Below are positions 20,773-34,000 of a stretch of DNA of 64,000 bases, one piece after another (position 1 is the stretch's first letter; every line of letters starts with the position of its first letter). A model generated the notes under the pieces. It saw only the letters and a list, made by a program, of their open reading frames with translations, was not told where the DNA came from and did not search any database. This stretch comes from Lithodes maja (Eukaryota; Arthropoda; Malacostraca; Decapoda; Lithodidae), in assembly GCA_037953745.1 (NCBI GenBank), contig JBAKBP010003224.1, forward strand, positions 62,001 to 126,000, given 5' to 3'. A program made the translations under genes and the position numbers.

Positions 20773-23700
20773 TTCCACATTCCACATTCCCATATCAACT
20801 TCCATTGATAGTTTACCACATTGGTGCCCATCGTACTAGGTAGTAGGGGTAGGCAGCCCCGCCCAGGGAAGTACTACCGCCCAGGTTTCAGGAGACTCAG
20901 GGAATAGCCTGAATTCCATTTTCTCTCCCAGGCCTTGGTAGCTGGATACATATCTTTCTGCCTCACACATCAGGTGTATCAGGAAAACCCTCTTTATATA
21001 ACATACACATCCAACTTCACGACATTGCCCTACATTGCTATCCTCTATCCATAAAACACTACTCTTCCCACTACATATCATACATGTAACACCATACACC
21101 TTACCCAATAAATATGGCAGTACAATTGTTAAGAGCAAACCTGGTGGTCCCTCGGATATCCACCCCCGGCAGGGTTGGGTCATTGACACAGGGCCCTCCC
21201 GGTCGTCATCATGCGACTGTGTCAAGAGCATTGCAACGTCCCAAAGCTGCTCGTCGGTGCAGCTTTTTCTTTAGCAATATAAGGGGACTTCACTCTAACA
21301 TCAATTCTGTACACCAATTTCTTCAAGCAGAATCCCCTACTCTCCTTTTTTTGACAGAGACTCAAGTAACATCCACATCTGACACGTCTAGATTTAATTT
21401 TCCAGGTTATCAACTGCTCCAAAATTTCAGACCTAAAGGAGGTGTATGTTGCTTCGCAAAATCTGAAATTGCCCTGGAGGAGGTTACTAGTTTCAATTGT
21501 CCCTATTTTGATTATTCTATATACAAATTAATTTCTGCTGGTAAATTTAAATACATATGTTGCATCTACCGTTGCCCAAATACTCCTCCAGAGCAAAGTC
21601 TTTTTGATTCTCTGTCCTCACAACTCAGTGTCCTCAACTTAAATGCTTCTTCTGAAATCACTGTGTTGGGTGATTTTAATGTCCGTAATGTTGAATGGCT
21701 CACTCATTCAGCCAGGACTGATGATGCTGGTCTTGAATGTGAGCAATTTGCAGACTCATTTAATCTCACTCAACTAGTCAACCAACCCACCCGTGTACCA
21801 GATAATCCTAATCATAATTCTCACCTACTGGACTTATTTTTAACAACCAATTCAGAAAATTATGATGTTACAGTGAGGTCCCCGCTTGGATCTTCTGATC
21901 ACTGTCTGATACAGGCCACCTGTCTATCACCTACCACACCTTCCCACTCTGAACCTGTTTTGGTGACTAAATGGCATTACGATAGGGCAGACTGGGAGGG
22001 TCTTCAAGGTTTCTTTATTGATATTCCCTGGACCTCTTTCTTTTCTAATGATGCACACTCCACCTTGAGCCACATACAAGATTTTGTAAAAATTGGAATG
22101 GAAACTTTTATTCCTCATCAAAAGTACAGTAAAAGATCTAATTCACCTAAATGGTTTGACCATAATTGTGCTAGAGTAACTGAACAAAAAGCAATAGCCT
22201 ACAATGCATACACAAGATCAAAAACACATGAAGCCTTTAATTACTTTAGAAACATCAGAAATCATGCCAAAACTGTATTAAACCTAACTAAATCAAACTT
22301 TCTCCACAAGCAGGCAAATAAACTTCTAAATAATCCAAATGATAACAAAATATTTTGGTCTACTCTTAACTCATTTAAATCCAACTTCACTACTGCTTCA
22401 TCCATTCCACCATTAAAATCTCCGACTGGCAATCTTGTAAGTGACCCACGAGGTAAAGCTAACCTTCTTGCGGATATTTTCTCCACCAACTCAACCTTAG
22501 ATGAAATAAATCAAGATGTCCCTGTACTTAATTTTAATTCGCCTGAAATTCCCTCACTTAAGATCCACACCAGACATGTCAAAACTATTTTGCAGAATCT
22601 CTCGGTAGATAAGGCTCCTGGTCCAGATGAAATTCCTCCAATAGTACTTAAGAATTGCTCCTTGGTGCTCGCTCCTGTATTGGCAAAATTTTTCCGTCTG
22701 TGTACTCATACCTCATGCTTCCCAGTACCCTGGAAAGAAGCAAACATCCATCCAGTTCCTAAAAAAGGTGCCTCTTCAGATCCATCAATCTACAGACCAA
22801 TAGCTATAACTTCCACTCTTGGTAAAGTCTTTGAAATTATATTAAATAATCACATAATTAAGCATCTTGAGAATAATAAATTAATCAGTGATAGGCAATA
22901 TGGTTTTAGACGATGTCGATCAACTGCAGACATGCTTTGCCTTCTTACGCATCAAATCAACCAAGCTACAGACCAACATGGTGAAACACATACAATAGCA
23001 CTGGATATATCAAAGGCATTTGATAGAGTCTGGCATCAATCCTTATTGTCGAAGATGTCACACTACGGCCTTGCATCATTAGTTCCACTAATTTCTTCTT
23101 ATCTTCATAACAGAAAAATATGTGTAATGGTAGATGGCCTTTATTCTCAATTTCACTCAATAAATGCTGGTGTTCCCCAGGGATCAGTTTTGGCCCCAAT
23201 TCTGTTCCTCATTCATATCAATGATCTCATATCTACCACTCATAATCCAATACATTCCTACGCAGATGACTCAACACTCCACAGTTCCTTCACATTTACC
23301 AATTCTTTCACCCAACCCGATCTTATAAATTCAAAAATAAACACTGCAATTTCTCTGAACCAGGACCTCTCTAGAATTAATGGATGGGGACAAAATAATC
23401 TAGTTTCCTTTAATGCACAGAAAACCAAGTACATTCAATTTTCTAACCGACAGAATCTCACTGACTCCCATATATTTTTTTAATGATGTAAATATTCCCA
23501 CTTCCCCTAGTATTGACATTCTCGGTGTAACATTAACTACTAACTTGAGCTGGACACATTATGTTAGAAGCATTGCTAAGAATGCCTCTAAAAAACTGGG
23601 ACTCCTGTACAGAGTTCGAGAATTCTTCACTGACGAGCAGTTGGCCGTGATATATAAAAGTCATGTGCGTTCTCAGATGGATTACTGTTCACCTCTGTGG

Positions 23701-24163
23701 GGTGGAAGTGGAGTGGTTGCATTGAGGCGGTTGGACAAAATTCAAAATAAAGCTATTAGATTAATCAATAACCCTGCAATCACACAGGACCTTCCTACAT
23801 TATCCATACGAAGAAACGTTGCATCCCTTGCATTATTCTACAGATATTTTCACAGCAATTGTTCCGAGGAACTTGCTTCAATTGTGCCGCCTCTCCACAT
23901 CTTTCCCCGTAGAACTAGGGCAGCTGAGAGCGCCCATGAATTTACACTTTCTCCTCCACAATGCAGAACTTCTGCTTATCACAATTAATTTATCCCCAGA
24001 GCTACTACTCTTTGGAATTCACTTCCCTCGAATTGCTTTCCACAAACTTACAATCTACAAATGTTTAAATCCAGTTGTTACAAACATTTTATGAATGGAG
24101 GATGCCTTTAGGCACATGGACCTTTTTGCTTTATCTGTGTTTTTCCTTCCTCCGTTCATTGTC

Positions 24164-24207
<44 letters not shown>
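20773..24207 (+). mobile_element. LINE-A: jockey-like non-LTR retrotransposon in B gag copy 2
   Basis: The uninterrupted sequence in copy 1 (7165-7205) defines the site. The insertion starts after ACACATTCCCA and ends in an A40 tail (24,168-24,207). It holds about 340 bp of leader, an endonuclease-reverse transcriptase ORF and a short 3' UTR. No ORF1 (gag) is present, so the copy is probably 5' truncated or belongs to an ORF2-only lineage. Related 3' pieces lie at 39,780-40,108 and 53,481-54,387. Confidence 0.9.
21114..23988 (+). pseudogene. LINE-A ORF2: APE endonuclease-reverse transcriptase, one frameshift
   Basis: From ATG at 21,114 the protein shows an apurinic-type endonuclease: N55 in FFFSNIRGLHSN, E82 in LTETQV, GDFNVRN at 186-192, SDH at 261-263. 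The reverse transcriptase follows: KAPGPDEIPP, IYRPIAI, LDISKAFDRVWH, AGVPQGSVLAP and YADD at 716-719. The frame stops at 23,483 after SHIFF; the remaining 168 or so codons (NDVNIPTSPSIDILGV..., ending SAYHN at 23,988) are one frame away. The copy at 54,170 keeps the frame across this spot (HIFVNDVN), so a base gained in the T7 run at 23,474-23,480 is the likely lesion. Apart from this the catalytic residues look intact. Confidence 0.92.
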
Positions 24208-24208
<1 letters not shown>

Positions 24209-25348
24209 ACACACACATATAATATCGCCACTTACTTAGACATAGTAAAGCCAGTGTTAGATGTGGCACTTCAAAATGACCGCGACAAAATCGCCGTTGC
24301 ATTATTGCACATTATGCAGTTTGGAAAAACCGTTTCCCAAATTGTTGAACAGGTAATGCCAAAGCTTACCTGGAACCAGTTTCGATCCCTCGTGATCCGG
24401 ACCTTAGGGCCACTTTTGGGTTCCCTCGTCGCCCCCAAAATAATAAAAGTCGACGAGATCAAGTATGAAGGGGATATCAATGTGACCCTCTACAGATACG
24501 TGAGGATCACGTATAACTCTGAAGATGACGAGCAACAAAATGAACTCTTATTCACCACATTGTTAAACATCCTCCCACCCCACATCACCGCCCATCTCGA
24601 CCCGTACGGCTCATTCGAAGAACATATGCTTTCCATCAGAGAAAGATGCCAACTCAGTTCGATGAATCCCCTATCCACCCCTTCAGCCCCTATCCAAGAA
24701 AGTAAATGTATTCCTCCACTGAACACTATCATAAATAAGTCCCTCCAACCCCCTAAAGAAAACTCTGTGCACCCTTCCAAAATGACTTCCGGTGAAAGTC
24801 CAACCCCAGTGCACTCTTCCTTGCCTCTATCCTCTCTGACCATCCCTAAATTTTCCCCTGCCCAGCCTTCCACCAACGATAATCTTCCAACAATTGTGTT
24901 ACCCCATAAACCCCATCCTTTTTCCATGCCTGCCAACAAACCACAGCACGCAGAAATGGTCACCCCCACCGTAACCAATTCTCTTTCAATGTCACCCCTA
25001 AAAAATTCTGATCAGAAAATGAGCCCCCCCTCCACTCTACCACATGCCCCTGTCACCCAAGACCAACCTTCACCCCTGTCAATCCCTCAACAACCTGTCA
25101 CGCCTCTCACTTCCTCATACCTGCCCCCTGCCCCCCCTCAAAACTGTCAACCTCACACCCCTCACCATCATCTCCCCACATGCCCAACCTCGGTGAACCC
25201 CTTCAAACACCCGCATCAACCAAGAATGCTACAGCTCCGCCTACCTCCTATTCCCCCCTCCCTTGTCACCCTCTCCAACATTACCCGAACCGCTCTTGAA
25301 TCCACCTCCAGTAAAACCCCCGCTCACCAACCTACCTCTGCCCCATAA
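24208..25348 (+). pseudogene. Element B gag, copy 2, remainder after LINE-A
   Basis: Frame resumes at the YDIATYLDIV region and stays open to 25,348: DVALQNDRDKIAVALLHIMQ, then LTWNQFRSLVIRTLGPLLGS (the 13 bp deleted in copy 1 are present here), then the proline-rich tail. Three codons (LIQ in copy 1) are missing near 24,490. It is separated from its start codon by LINE-A, so no full product can be made from this copy. Confidence 0.65.
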
Positions 25349-26546
25349 TCCAGCACCAGAACCAAAATCTCCATCAATGTCTCCTTCATCCATCCTACCA
25401 AATTCCATTGTTGTCCGAGACAAATCTCTTCCGCAACAATCTCTCCAAACTGACCTACTCACCCCATTCCCACAATTTACCTGTCAATCACCCAGACCCC
25501 CATCTGTCCAGGATAAATCCTCCCATGTTTCCAGGACAGACTCTGATGTATGTAACAACAATTCTATCAAATATTTATGTACACGTGTTTCCAGGGAAAA
25601 TGCCGACCTATGTACCCAACAATGTTTCCCCCATGCCCCCAGAAATGTTCAGCTATTCCACAACCAACAAAATTCCCCTTGTGACAGTTTTCCGTCAGCA
25701 GCTCCCTTCCACCCCCACACAATTCACACCCCTAGAAAACTTCAAAACCCCACACTTGACTCGCCCTCTCATGACAGACAAACTCACCAATCCCAGATAA
25801 CCTCTAAACAGACCGTAACTGCCACCAAGAAAATTCCCCAAATTCGTACTTTTAACAACCACAAATCAGTACATCAGTCCTCCCCCAATAACCCATGTTC
25901 TATGCCTAACTCTTCCCCCACCAATCCTCCCCAGTCCCACCAACAAATTCCATTTCCTAGATCACTCACACCTCACCACTCTGATCCTCCCACACGCGCC
26001 GTTAATCCCCCCCTCACGCGTGACCCCCACCAAAGTGATTCCCCCCCCCCCCTCATGCGTACCGAACACCTGCTCACCAGTCGGTCTCCCACCATCATTA
26101 GCCCAGCTAAACTTTCAACCTCCACCAATTCCCACCCTGCCAGCCTAACCTCTCACGACCACATTCAGAACGAAAAATCACCCCCGTACATAACCCCTAC
26201 CTCCTCTTCCCCCCTATCTTACCCCCCTCTTCACCGTTACCCCATCCGCCCCAAATTCCACCCCCAAAGATCTGTGCTCGACAAAATACCACGCCCATCC
26301 CAATCCAACCACAAAACTTTTTCCACCTTGGCTAAACCCCAAAATACTACCCTCTCTCTCTCCCCAAACAACATAATCAACCTCTCAACCTCAACCACTC
26401 CTCGAAATCCCATCCACATCTCTCCCGAAAATAAAATCAGTCCAAATTCAACCCCTCTCAAACCACCACCCTGCCTGCCCAGACCCCCCCCCCCCCCACC
26501 ATCTCCCTATCAAATCCCCACACTCCAAACCTCCAGATCATCGTAA
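25263..26546 (+). CDS. Element B proline-rich ORF 2, copy 2
   Basis: About 427 codons in the +1 frame relative to gag, overlapping its end by about 86 nt, as in copy 1. It is longer than copy 1 because small indels in C-runs (near 26,045 and 26,490) change where the stop falls. No domain was recognised and composition is low-complexity. The first possible start is TTG, so independent initiation is doubtful. Confidence 0.35.
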   Translation: MSPSPTLPEPLLNPPPVKPPLTNLPLPHNPAPEPKSPSMSPSSILPNSIVVRDKSLPQQSLQTDLLTPFPQFTCQSPRPPSVQDKSSHVSRTDSDVCNNNSIKYLCTRVSRENADLCTQQCFPHAPRNVQLFHNQQNSPCDSFPSAAPFHPHTIHTPRKLQNPTLDSPSHDRQTHQSQITSKQTVTATKKIPQIRTFNNHKSVHQSSPNNPCSMPNSSPTNPPQSHQQIPFPRSLTPHHSDPPTRAVNPPLTRDPHQSDSPPPLMRTEHLLTSRSPTIISPAKLSTSTNSHPASLTSHDHIQNEKSPPYITPTSSSPLSYPPLHRYPIRPKFHPQRSVLDKIPRPSQSNHKTFSTLAKPQNTTLSLSPNNIINLSTSTTPRNPIHISPENKISPNSTPLKPPPCLPRPPPPPPSPYQIPTLQTSRSS

Positions 26547-27000
26547 ACTCTCAACCTCCAGCCTTACTCACCCTTCCCCCAACCCCACTCACGACCACAA
26601 CGCTCTACACAATTCAACCCCTCCCCAGCACCAACCTCTTCCGCAACAACAACCCCGACTCGACCTGCCCGTTTCACCTTTAAACCCCCCCTATCACTAC
26701 CCCCGACCGAAACCATTTAAACCTCCCTCCAAAACTGGCCCCGGGCCAGCTCTCACCCTGACCCACATTCCTAACGGCAGACCTAACGGTATATCCACCC
26801 CTCCCTTCCAATGTGAAAGTGAACCCCCAAGATCAAAACCACAACCACCACCACCACCCCTACCAAACCCAGACCTTCACCAAGACTAACACGACCCTAA
26901 ATAACCCCCCCCCCCCCCCTGATGATGATGAGGATGTTATTGTACTGAATTTTCCATGGGATTGTTCTCAATTCCTAAGCGATTGAGCATGATTCTATAA
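26547..27000 (+). other. B copy 2 interior, C-rich, no pol
   Basis: Matches 9350-10,000 of copy 1, including a C15 run at 26,905-26,919. No reverse transcriptase, integrase or protease motif was seen. Confidence 0.6.
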
Positions 27001-27002
27001 AT

Positions 27003-27690
27003 TTACATGTTTTCCATATACTGTATATATTATATTTTTTTCCCTTAGTCATACTACTTTTCTTGTTAACCTACACTTTTCTGACTATCTTTTAAATTTG
27101 TTTTATACATTGTTAAACACTTTTGCTCTTCTTAATTTTCCTGTGTTCTTAATTATCTGTTCTTTCTTATATTTACAGGTTTTCCATATACTGTATATAT
27201 ATTTTTTTTCCCTTAGTCATACTACTTTTCTTGTTAACCTACACTTTTCTGACTATCTTTTAAATTTGTTTTATACATTGTTAAACACTTTAGCTCTTCT
27301 TAATTTTCCTGTGTTCTTAATTACCTGTTCTTTCTATAAATTTACATGTTTTCCATATACTGTATATATTATATTTTTTTTCCTTAGTCATACTACTTTT
27401 CTTGTTAACCTACACTTTTCTGACTATCTTTTAAATTTGCTTTATACATTGTTAAACACTTTAGCTCTTCTTAATTTTCCTGTGTTCTTAATTACCTGTT
27501 CTTTCTATAAATTTACATGTTTTCCATATACTGTATATATATATTTTTTTTCCCTTAGTCATACTACTTTTCTTGTTAACCTACACTTTTCTGACTATCT
27601 TTTAAATTTGTTTTATACATTGTTAAACACTTTAGCTCTTCTTAATTTTCCTGTGTTCTTAATTATCTGTCCTTTCGTCAAGTTCTTTTA
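27003..27690. repeat. Tandem repeat, four units of about 170 bp (B copy 2)
   Basis: TTAGTCATACTAC recurs at 27,045, 27,213, 27,384 and 27,555 (periods 168, 171, 171). This is one unit more than copy 1. Periods divisible by three keep a T-rich hydrophobic frame open for 219 codons, which should not be read as a membrane protein. Confidence 0.87.
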
Positions 27691-27831
27691 TCATCTTTTC
27701 TCTCCTTTTCCAACATCTATGTATTTTCTTCCCTCGTTCCTTTTTTTTCTTGAATAGTAACTCTCCTATTAGTTTCCAGTGTCTTAGATATATTGCCTGA
27801 GTAATTGTTTTCCTAATTTCATTATATTATT

Positions 27832-30800
27832 TGTTATGCCCTGTTTTTCTACAGGTTTAACTTGGGTAATGTGAGTTCTAATTGACTGGGTATATAAAGC
27901 TGCATGCACAATACAAGATATGAGGAATAGAGAACACAAAGAAACACATTGTAGCAAGTTACACGATCACGTTTATTGATATACCACTGCAGAATACTTG
28001 TGTAAGACAATATAATAGAATCGAACAACACTAGCATAAGTGGATCTGGATGGAGCCTAGTCTCCCACTTCCAACGTTCAGGTATTAATCTTCTGATCAC
28101 TGGCTTTAATTTAACAGGTTTATATACCGAAGACCATCAATGTTACTTATAGAATCATATTCACTGTTAGATTTATTACTGGTAGCTCTGGTGCACAAGT
28201 AGTAGTTCACAGACTAGATTAGACACGCGTATTTTAGAGCACGCGAATTCTAGTAACCTCAGGGGGTACTGATCTAAGTTTTATATTCTTGTCTCAGAAA
28301 TACATAGAACGCAAATCAGTGGGCGAACCTTCAGATATCACTAGGGTTTCCTTCTAGGTAATAATATCTGGGCATATGGTTGATTACGAGAGTTAGTATC
28401 GCCTGTTAAATAATGAACACTGATACGCTTAGCACTTCCTAATTGAATGGTTATATGAATTATACTGGGGCAAAGTGATAGCCACTTCGTAGAAATATTA
28501 ATTAGTGAATCTCTAAACAGCACAGTAATATGTAGTACTGCTAAAGGGAATCTTGGGTAGCATCTGATGGGTCTGGTCCTGGTTATCTTGCGTCCATGAT
28601 GTTGGGGGCTAACGACTGGTTCCGCGGCCGTCCAGGGGGCCCATATGTGTGAAGTTCTCAAATACGTGGGCAGGTCCTTCTATCCAAATCTGCCACGGAG
28701 TCTGCCGGCTCTGGAATCTCACTCCGGAACAACACAAGGGCAGAGCTAGAAGTTAACTGCAGGGTAGTGACCCCTGGTTGGTGTCTAGCTTTCAACTGAT
28801 TTGACTGGGGGCGGGAGCTAGATTTATAGGCTCGGTTCTGGACCCTGTAGACAGTAGGGATCTCGAGTCTTATGGACTTATTTGAGCTCTCAATATAAAT
28901 GGAGACTAGGTAAGATGGTATTTACTGTTGTGGCACATGGCTATAGGAAAGCCTTTATATTTTCATATAACTGAGCCTTAGTAAGAGGTACTATTTTGGC
29001 TATACTGGAAGTATTTAGGGGAGAGAGACTGGATCTACTTTGCGAGGAGGATGGGGACAGCTGTGATAGGAGCGTCTCTCTTAGATTGTTCAATCTTCAT
29101 TCTATGGTATAGCTGAGGTGCTAATTTAGTGATCAGAGCATGCAAGAAAGGTAAATGGTTTATTGTGAGTTAATAGAGGGTAGTAAAGGTGTTAGTCATG
29201 CATGGTTAGTTCATTGATAGGAAGAATTCCTGTGCTACCTGGCAATGACTCGGAAGTCAAAACCGGGGCCAGGTATACCTCCGCGGGGGTGGGGGTCTCC
29301 CTCCTCGGGTGGGCAAAAAGGGGGAGCTGGGCGCCCTCTCTCTGTGATAGTCATCCGGCGGCTGTGGCTAGGGGCTTGCCATATCACCAGTGTCCGTAAT
29401 AACCCTCTGTGTATGAGACAGATGTGGGTGTCCTTAATACCAAAACCGAAGGTGCCTTGGCTAGCTGGTTTTACTCGGCTGGTTGTTAATTGTAGGGTTT
29501 GCTGGATGTGGTGGAGACTTGGTTGCTAACTCTGCCACATTTATCTGGAAGTATGGCAATAGAAGTTAGTTACTGGCGAGGCGGCTAGCCTCGCACCGAC
29601 GACCATTGGGTGCAGGGTTGTGAATGGGTTGTAAGAGAATAGATGGCATGCAAGGGGCTAGTAAAGTTCTAATGTTGTTCTGGCCTACTAAGTGAAGGTA
29701 GGCTGGATAGGAGTATATATATAAAAGGTTGGAGAGCATTAGCAACGGACAATTCAAAGATCTTCAAGAGGTATGAGAGAGAGGCTAGGTCGGACAAGAG
29801 TAGAGAAGTGCGGGATCTTATAATGAGAGGGGGGGAGTGTAGGGGGGGCTATAGGGGAATTTGACCCTAAGGTCTCTGGGCGTGGGGGTGGCATTAGGCT
29901 GCAGTTGATATGGAAGTTTGAAAAGGCAGTAGAATACATTAGCCAAATGCTACCGGGGAATGCAACTATGGGGTGGTATATGAGTCTGGAAAAGATAGAG
30001 TTATGTGATCAGTCCGAGGGGTTATGGATACTATTAGTTGGCCCTGGGAACTGCGTTTTCTATGAGATATAAGTATACCAACAACAGCGGCAGTTCGTAG
30101 GGGTACTTAGTTATTGTTTCGGGGTACTTATGACAGATACTGGTAACCAGGTTATCTTATACAATCTCTGGTTGGGGTAAGAGGTGTATGACACGAAGTA
30201 AATTGGCGTAGTGTGGACTGTGGATACGAAGGAGGCAAGGGGAAGACGTATGACAATTGTGGAAAAGTAAATGGAAAAAGGTGAACACAATGGTGGATAA
30301 AAATACTTAACCTAAGGATTGAATACATAGATTTATGGGGCGACGGGTCTTCAGAAGCTTAGTCTGGCAAGACAAGATGTTAGGGAATGTTAATATTAAT
30401 ACTTAAACTAAGGATTGCATACATCGATGAACGATGACATTATAGTCGTCGTCCTAATAAGGTGATGAAACCTGGTTGATCTGTACTTGGCACAATACGA
30501 CACAAGGACAGTGCCGCTATGTCCTATCAATACTGGTGGCAGTTAATATTAGAGACACTTAGTTACTAGAGGAACAATGCAAGGGGGCGACTGAGCACGG
30601 GTTACATATATCTATACTAGTCATGGGAAATGATATACAAGGTCTAGGGACAGGCGAGGGTGTTTTAACTTCTAAGATATATAACATCTACTTCTCGGAT
30701 GTAAGAACATACATAGATATAATTATGGCTGTCTGATGTGTTGGCATTGGCTCAATGTCGGGACAGGGCATGGGTGTTTTTAATATGAATGTATATTCCT

Positions 30801-31041
30801 GTTCATCATCTTTGTAGTTAGGAGTGTAGGACACGAGGGGGTAGTGTACATGAGGTGGAAAAATGGTCAGTTTAGAAGGGGTATCTGGGTGCGGCCTGGA
30901 GCTGCTTAGCCCTGCGGGCTTGGGCCTGTCTGAATTGGCTGGCTCGGTCAGCTGGTCCTTTCGTTCTGTGGACCTTTCCTTTGGGTGTTTCTGTGTGGTG
31001 TTCGTTCGTGGCTTCTGTGGTGGGCTTCTCGTTCTGGGGCA
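27832..31041 (-). mobile_element. Divergent inverted B-type LTR inserted in B copy 2
   Basis: The left end TGTTATGCCC is the reverse complement of the B LTR end. Homology to B LTRs continues in reverse to about 30,000 and then in rearranged blocks (30,040-30,860) with many substitutions. The last 170 bp (30,870-31,041) have no match here. The host sequence reads ...ATTATATTATT before and TATTATT-CACATTCC after, while copy 1 (10,641-10,665) has one uninterrupted version. A 4-7 bp target duplication is therefore likely, but repetitive A/T bases prevent an exact call. It may be a solo LTR of an older B-related family. Confidence 0.7.
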
Positions 31042-34000
31042 TTTTATTATTCACATTCCAGGATAAAATGTTTTAAGTTTTTGTCTCTCTTTTCTGAACA
31101 GTCTGTTGCTAGTCGGGATGACAGTAATCTTCGTCCTCACCGACAGGCTGCCATTTCCCTCCAACCTAACCCCCTCACTGACCTGACCTGGCCCCCCTAA
31201 ACAAACCTACGTACTCCAACCTTGAGGTACGAGGTCGTACCTAATATAAAGGCGACGGAAGTAAAATACCACAGGAACGCTGTGGTACGAAAATCCTGAG
31301 AGCGAAACCTCCAACCCTAACGAGCCACAGGAACGAAAATCCTGAGAGCGAAACTACCATCCCCAACGAGATCCCAGGCCCCTTTTCCTTTTCCGATTTG
31401 GTCTCTCTCCCTCTCTCTCAATTCATTCCACATATTATACGTCTCTCAATCACAGTCTTCTAATATACAAACCACAATATTTTACTCACTGATATTCTTG
31501 ATGTACCACCTAAGTACGTATTTAATTAGGTAACCACAATACAGACTATAATACTTTCATTGTGTAGGTTCGAGGCGATCTAAGACACCTTAACTTCCAT
31601 TTCACACCAAATCAGATCGTGATTACATCAGCCCTGTATTTAGTTATATAACAATCATAGCCCCCAATTCTAACAATTCTATGTCTCTAACCTCCCGTGG
31701 TTTTATCCACTAACTATATATTCCCAACCTTTAACCACGACTCTATACACCCGATAACCCTATGCCAGTTATGGTATTGATTTAGGCCTGTTAATTCGGA
31801 TAAACTCACTATGACCAATCTGCAGACGATTATCAGGAGAGATGCAGGAAAGCTACCTCGTATCTCCCTTTCCATGACGAGTATAGATATATGTACCCCC
31901 GTGCTCAGTCGCCCCCTTGCCTTGTTCTTATAGTAACTAAGGTATATATAATATTAACCGGAGTATGCCACCAGTATTGATACGACATAGCGGCACTGTC
32001 CTTGTGTCGTATTGTGCCACGTGCATACCAACCCGGTTTCATCATCTTATTAGGACGACGGCTATAATGTCGCCATTCATGCATGTATTCAATCCTTAAG
32101 TTAATTATCTTTTATCCGCCATTGTGTTCATCTCTTCCATTTACTTTTCCACAATTGTTATACGTCTTCCAATCACCTCCTTCGTATCCACAATCCACAC
32201 TACTCTATTTTTGCTTCGTGACCCTATGCTCAGTGGTCCCCTATTTTGGGTCATCCTGTCTACTTATCCTTCATGCCCCGCTGCACACACCACTCTACCT
32301 GTTCGATCATAGGGGAATGCCACCCCTATGTCCAGCGCATTAAGGGTCACTATCCAAGGTCACGAGCGGCGTGGCGCCTAGCCTCAAACCGACCCCTTTA
32401 CAATTCACAACCCTTTCCCCCACCTTGCGTATACACTACCCCTCGTGTCCTAGACCTCTACCTACATGATGATGAACATAAATACACCTTAAGTTAATAC
32501 ACCCATGCCCTGTCCCTAGGTTAGGATATTAATATCAACATACCCTAAAATACCTTGTCTTGCCAGACTAAGTTTCTGAAGACCAATCGCCCCATAAATC
32601 CATGTATGTTCCTCCCAGGTTAACACACCCATGCCCTGTCCCTAGCTTGAGCCAATGCCAACCAGTTCAGACAGCCATATATCTATGTATGTTCTTCCAT
32701 CCGAGAAGTAATATGTTCACCCCCTTAAAATACCTTGTCTTGCCAGACTAAGTTTCTGAAGACCAACCGCCCCCATAAATCTATGTATGTTCTTCCATCC
32801 GAGAAGTAGTATGTTAAAACCCCATGTCCTAATTGATAAGAAACTAAGATACCCACGGGTACACCAGTGTATATAATAATAATAATATAGAACCATTGTT
32901 CCTGTAAGACCTAGACAGCAATGACTGAAGATGTTAGCCACCATGCTGTAACTTTAATTCTTACCCCAACCAGAGATTGTATAGATAACCTTTTGTTACC
33001 ATTGCCTATCATAGTACCATGAAACAATAACGAAGTACCCCTACGAACTGCCGCTTTTCTTTGGTCTATATTTCATAGAAAACGCAGTTCCCAGGGACAA
33101 CTAGATCAGCCAGAAATCGTGTCAAATAATAGTGTCCATAACCCCTCGTATTGACGAGTAATAATACACCATGTTTTTCCCTACTTTTATCCACAGTCAA
33201 GCACACACCTACAGTTAACCTCCGCTTTCACACAGCCCCACAGTCCACATGATTCTATCTTTTCCAGACTCATATACCACCACATATTGCTCATCCCCCG
33301 GTAGCATTTGGCTAACATGCTTTCCCTGTCATTAACCCCCAGGCTACGATACCAACTGTAGGCTAATGACACCCCTACGCCCAGAGACCTTAGGGTCAAA
33401 CTTCCACGTAACCCTCCTTAATCCTCTCCCTCTCATTAACCCCCCACGCTCCTCCACTCCTTTCCGACCTAGCCTCTCCACCATACCTCCTGAATATCCC
33501 TGATTTTTCCGTTGCTAACATTCTCCAACCTTTTATATATATACTCCTATCCAGCCTACCTTCCCTTAGTAGGACGGAACAACATTAGAACTTTACTAAC
33601 CCTTTGCATGCCATCTATTCCCTCACACCCCATTCACAACCCTGTACCAAATGATCGTCAGTGCGAGGCTAGCCGCCTCGCCAGTGACTAACTTCTATTG
33701 CCATACTTCCAGATAAATGTGGCAGAGTTAGCAACCCAGTCTCCCCCACATCCAACAAACCATGCAATTAACAACCCAACAAATTAAACCAGTTGGTCAA
33801 GGCACCTTCGGTTTTAGTATTACGAACACCCACATCTGTCTCATAAACAGAGGGTTATTACAAACACTGTAATATGGCAAGCCCCCAGCCACAGCCGCCC
33901 GGACGACCATCACAAAGAGAGGACGCGCACAGCTACCCCTTTTTACCCACCCGAGGAGGGAGACCCCCACCCCTGCAGAGGTATACCTGACCCTTGTTTT

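Noticed and set aside
27098..27757. 219-codon hydrophobic frame that looks like a multi-pass membrane protein
   Set aside because: It lies wholly within the T-rich 170-bp tandem repeat; periods of 168 and 171 keep it open. The three-unit copy at 10,096-10,583 loses the frame where the period is 170.
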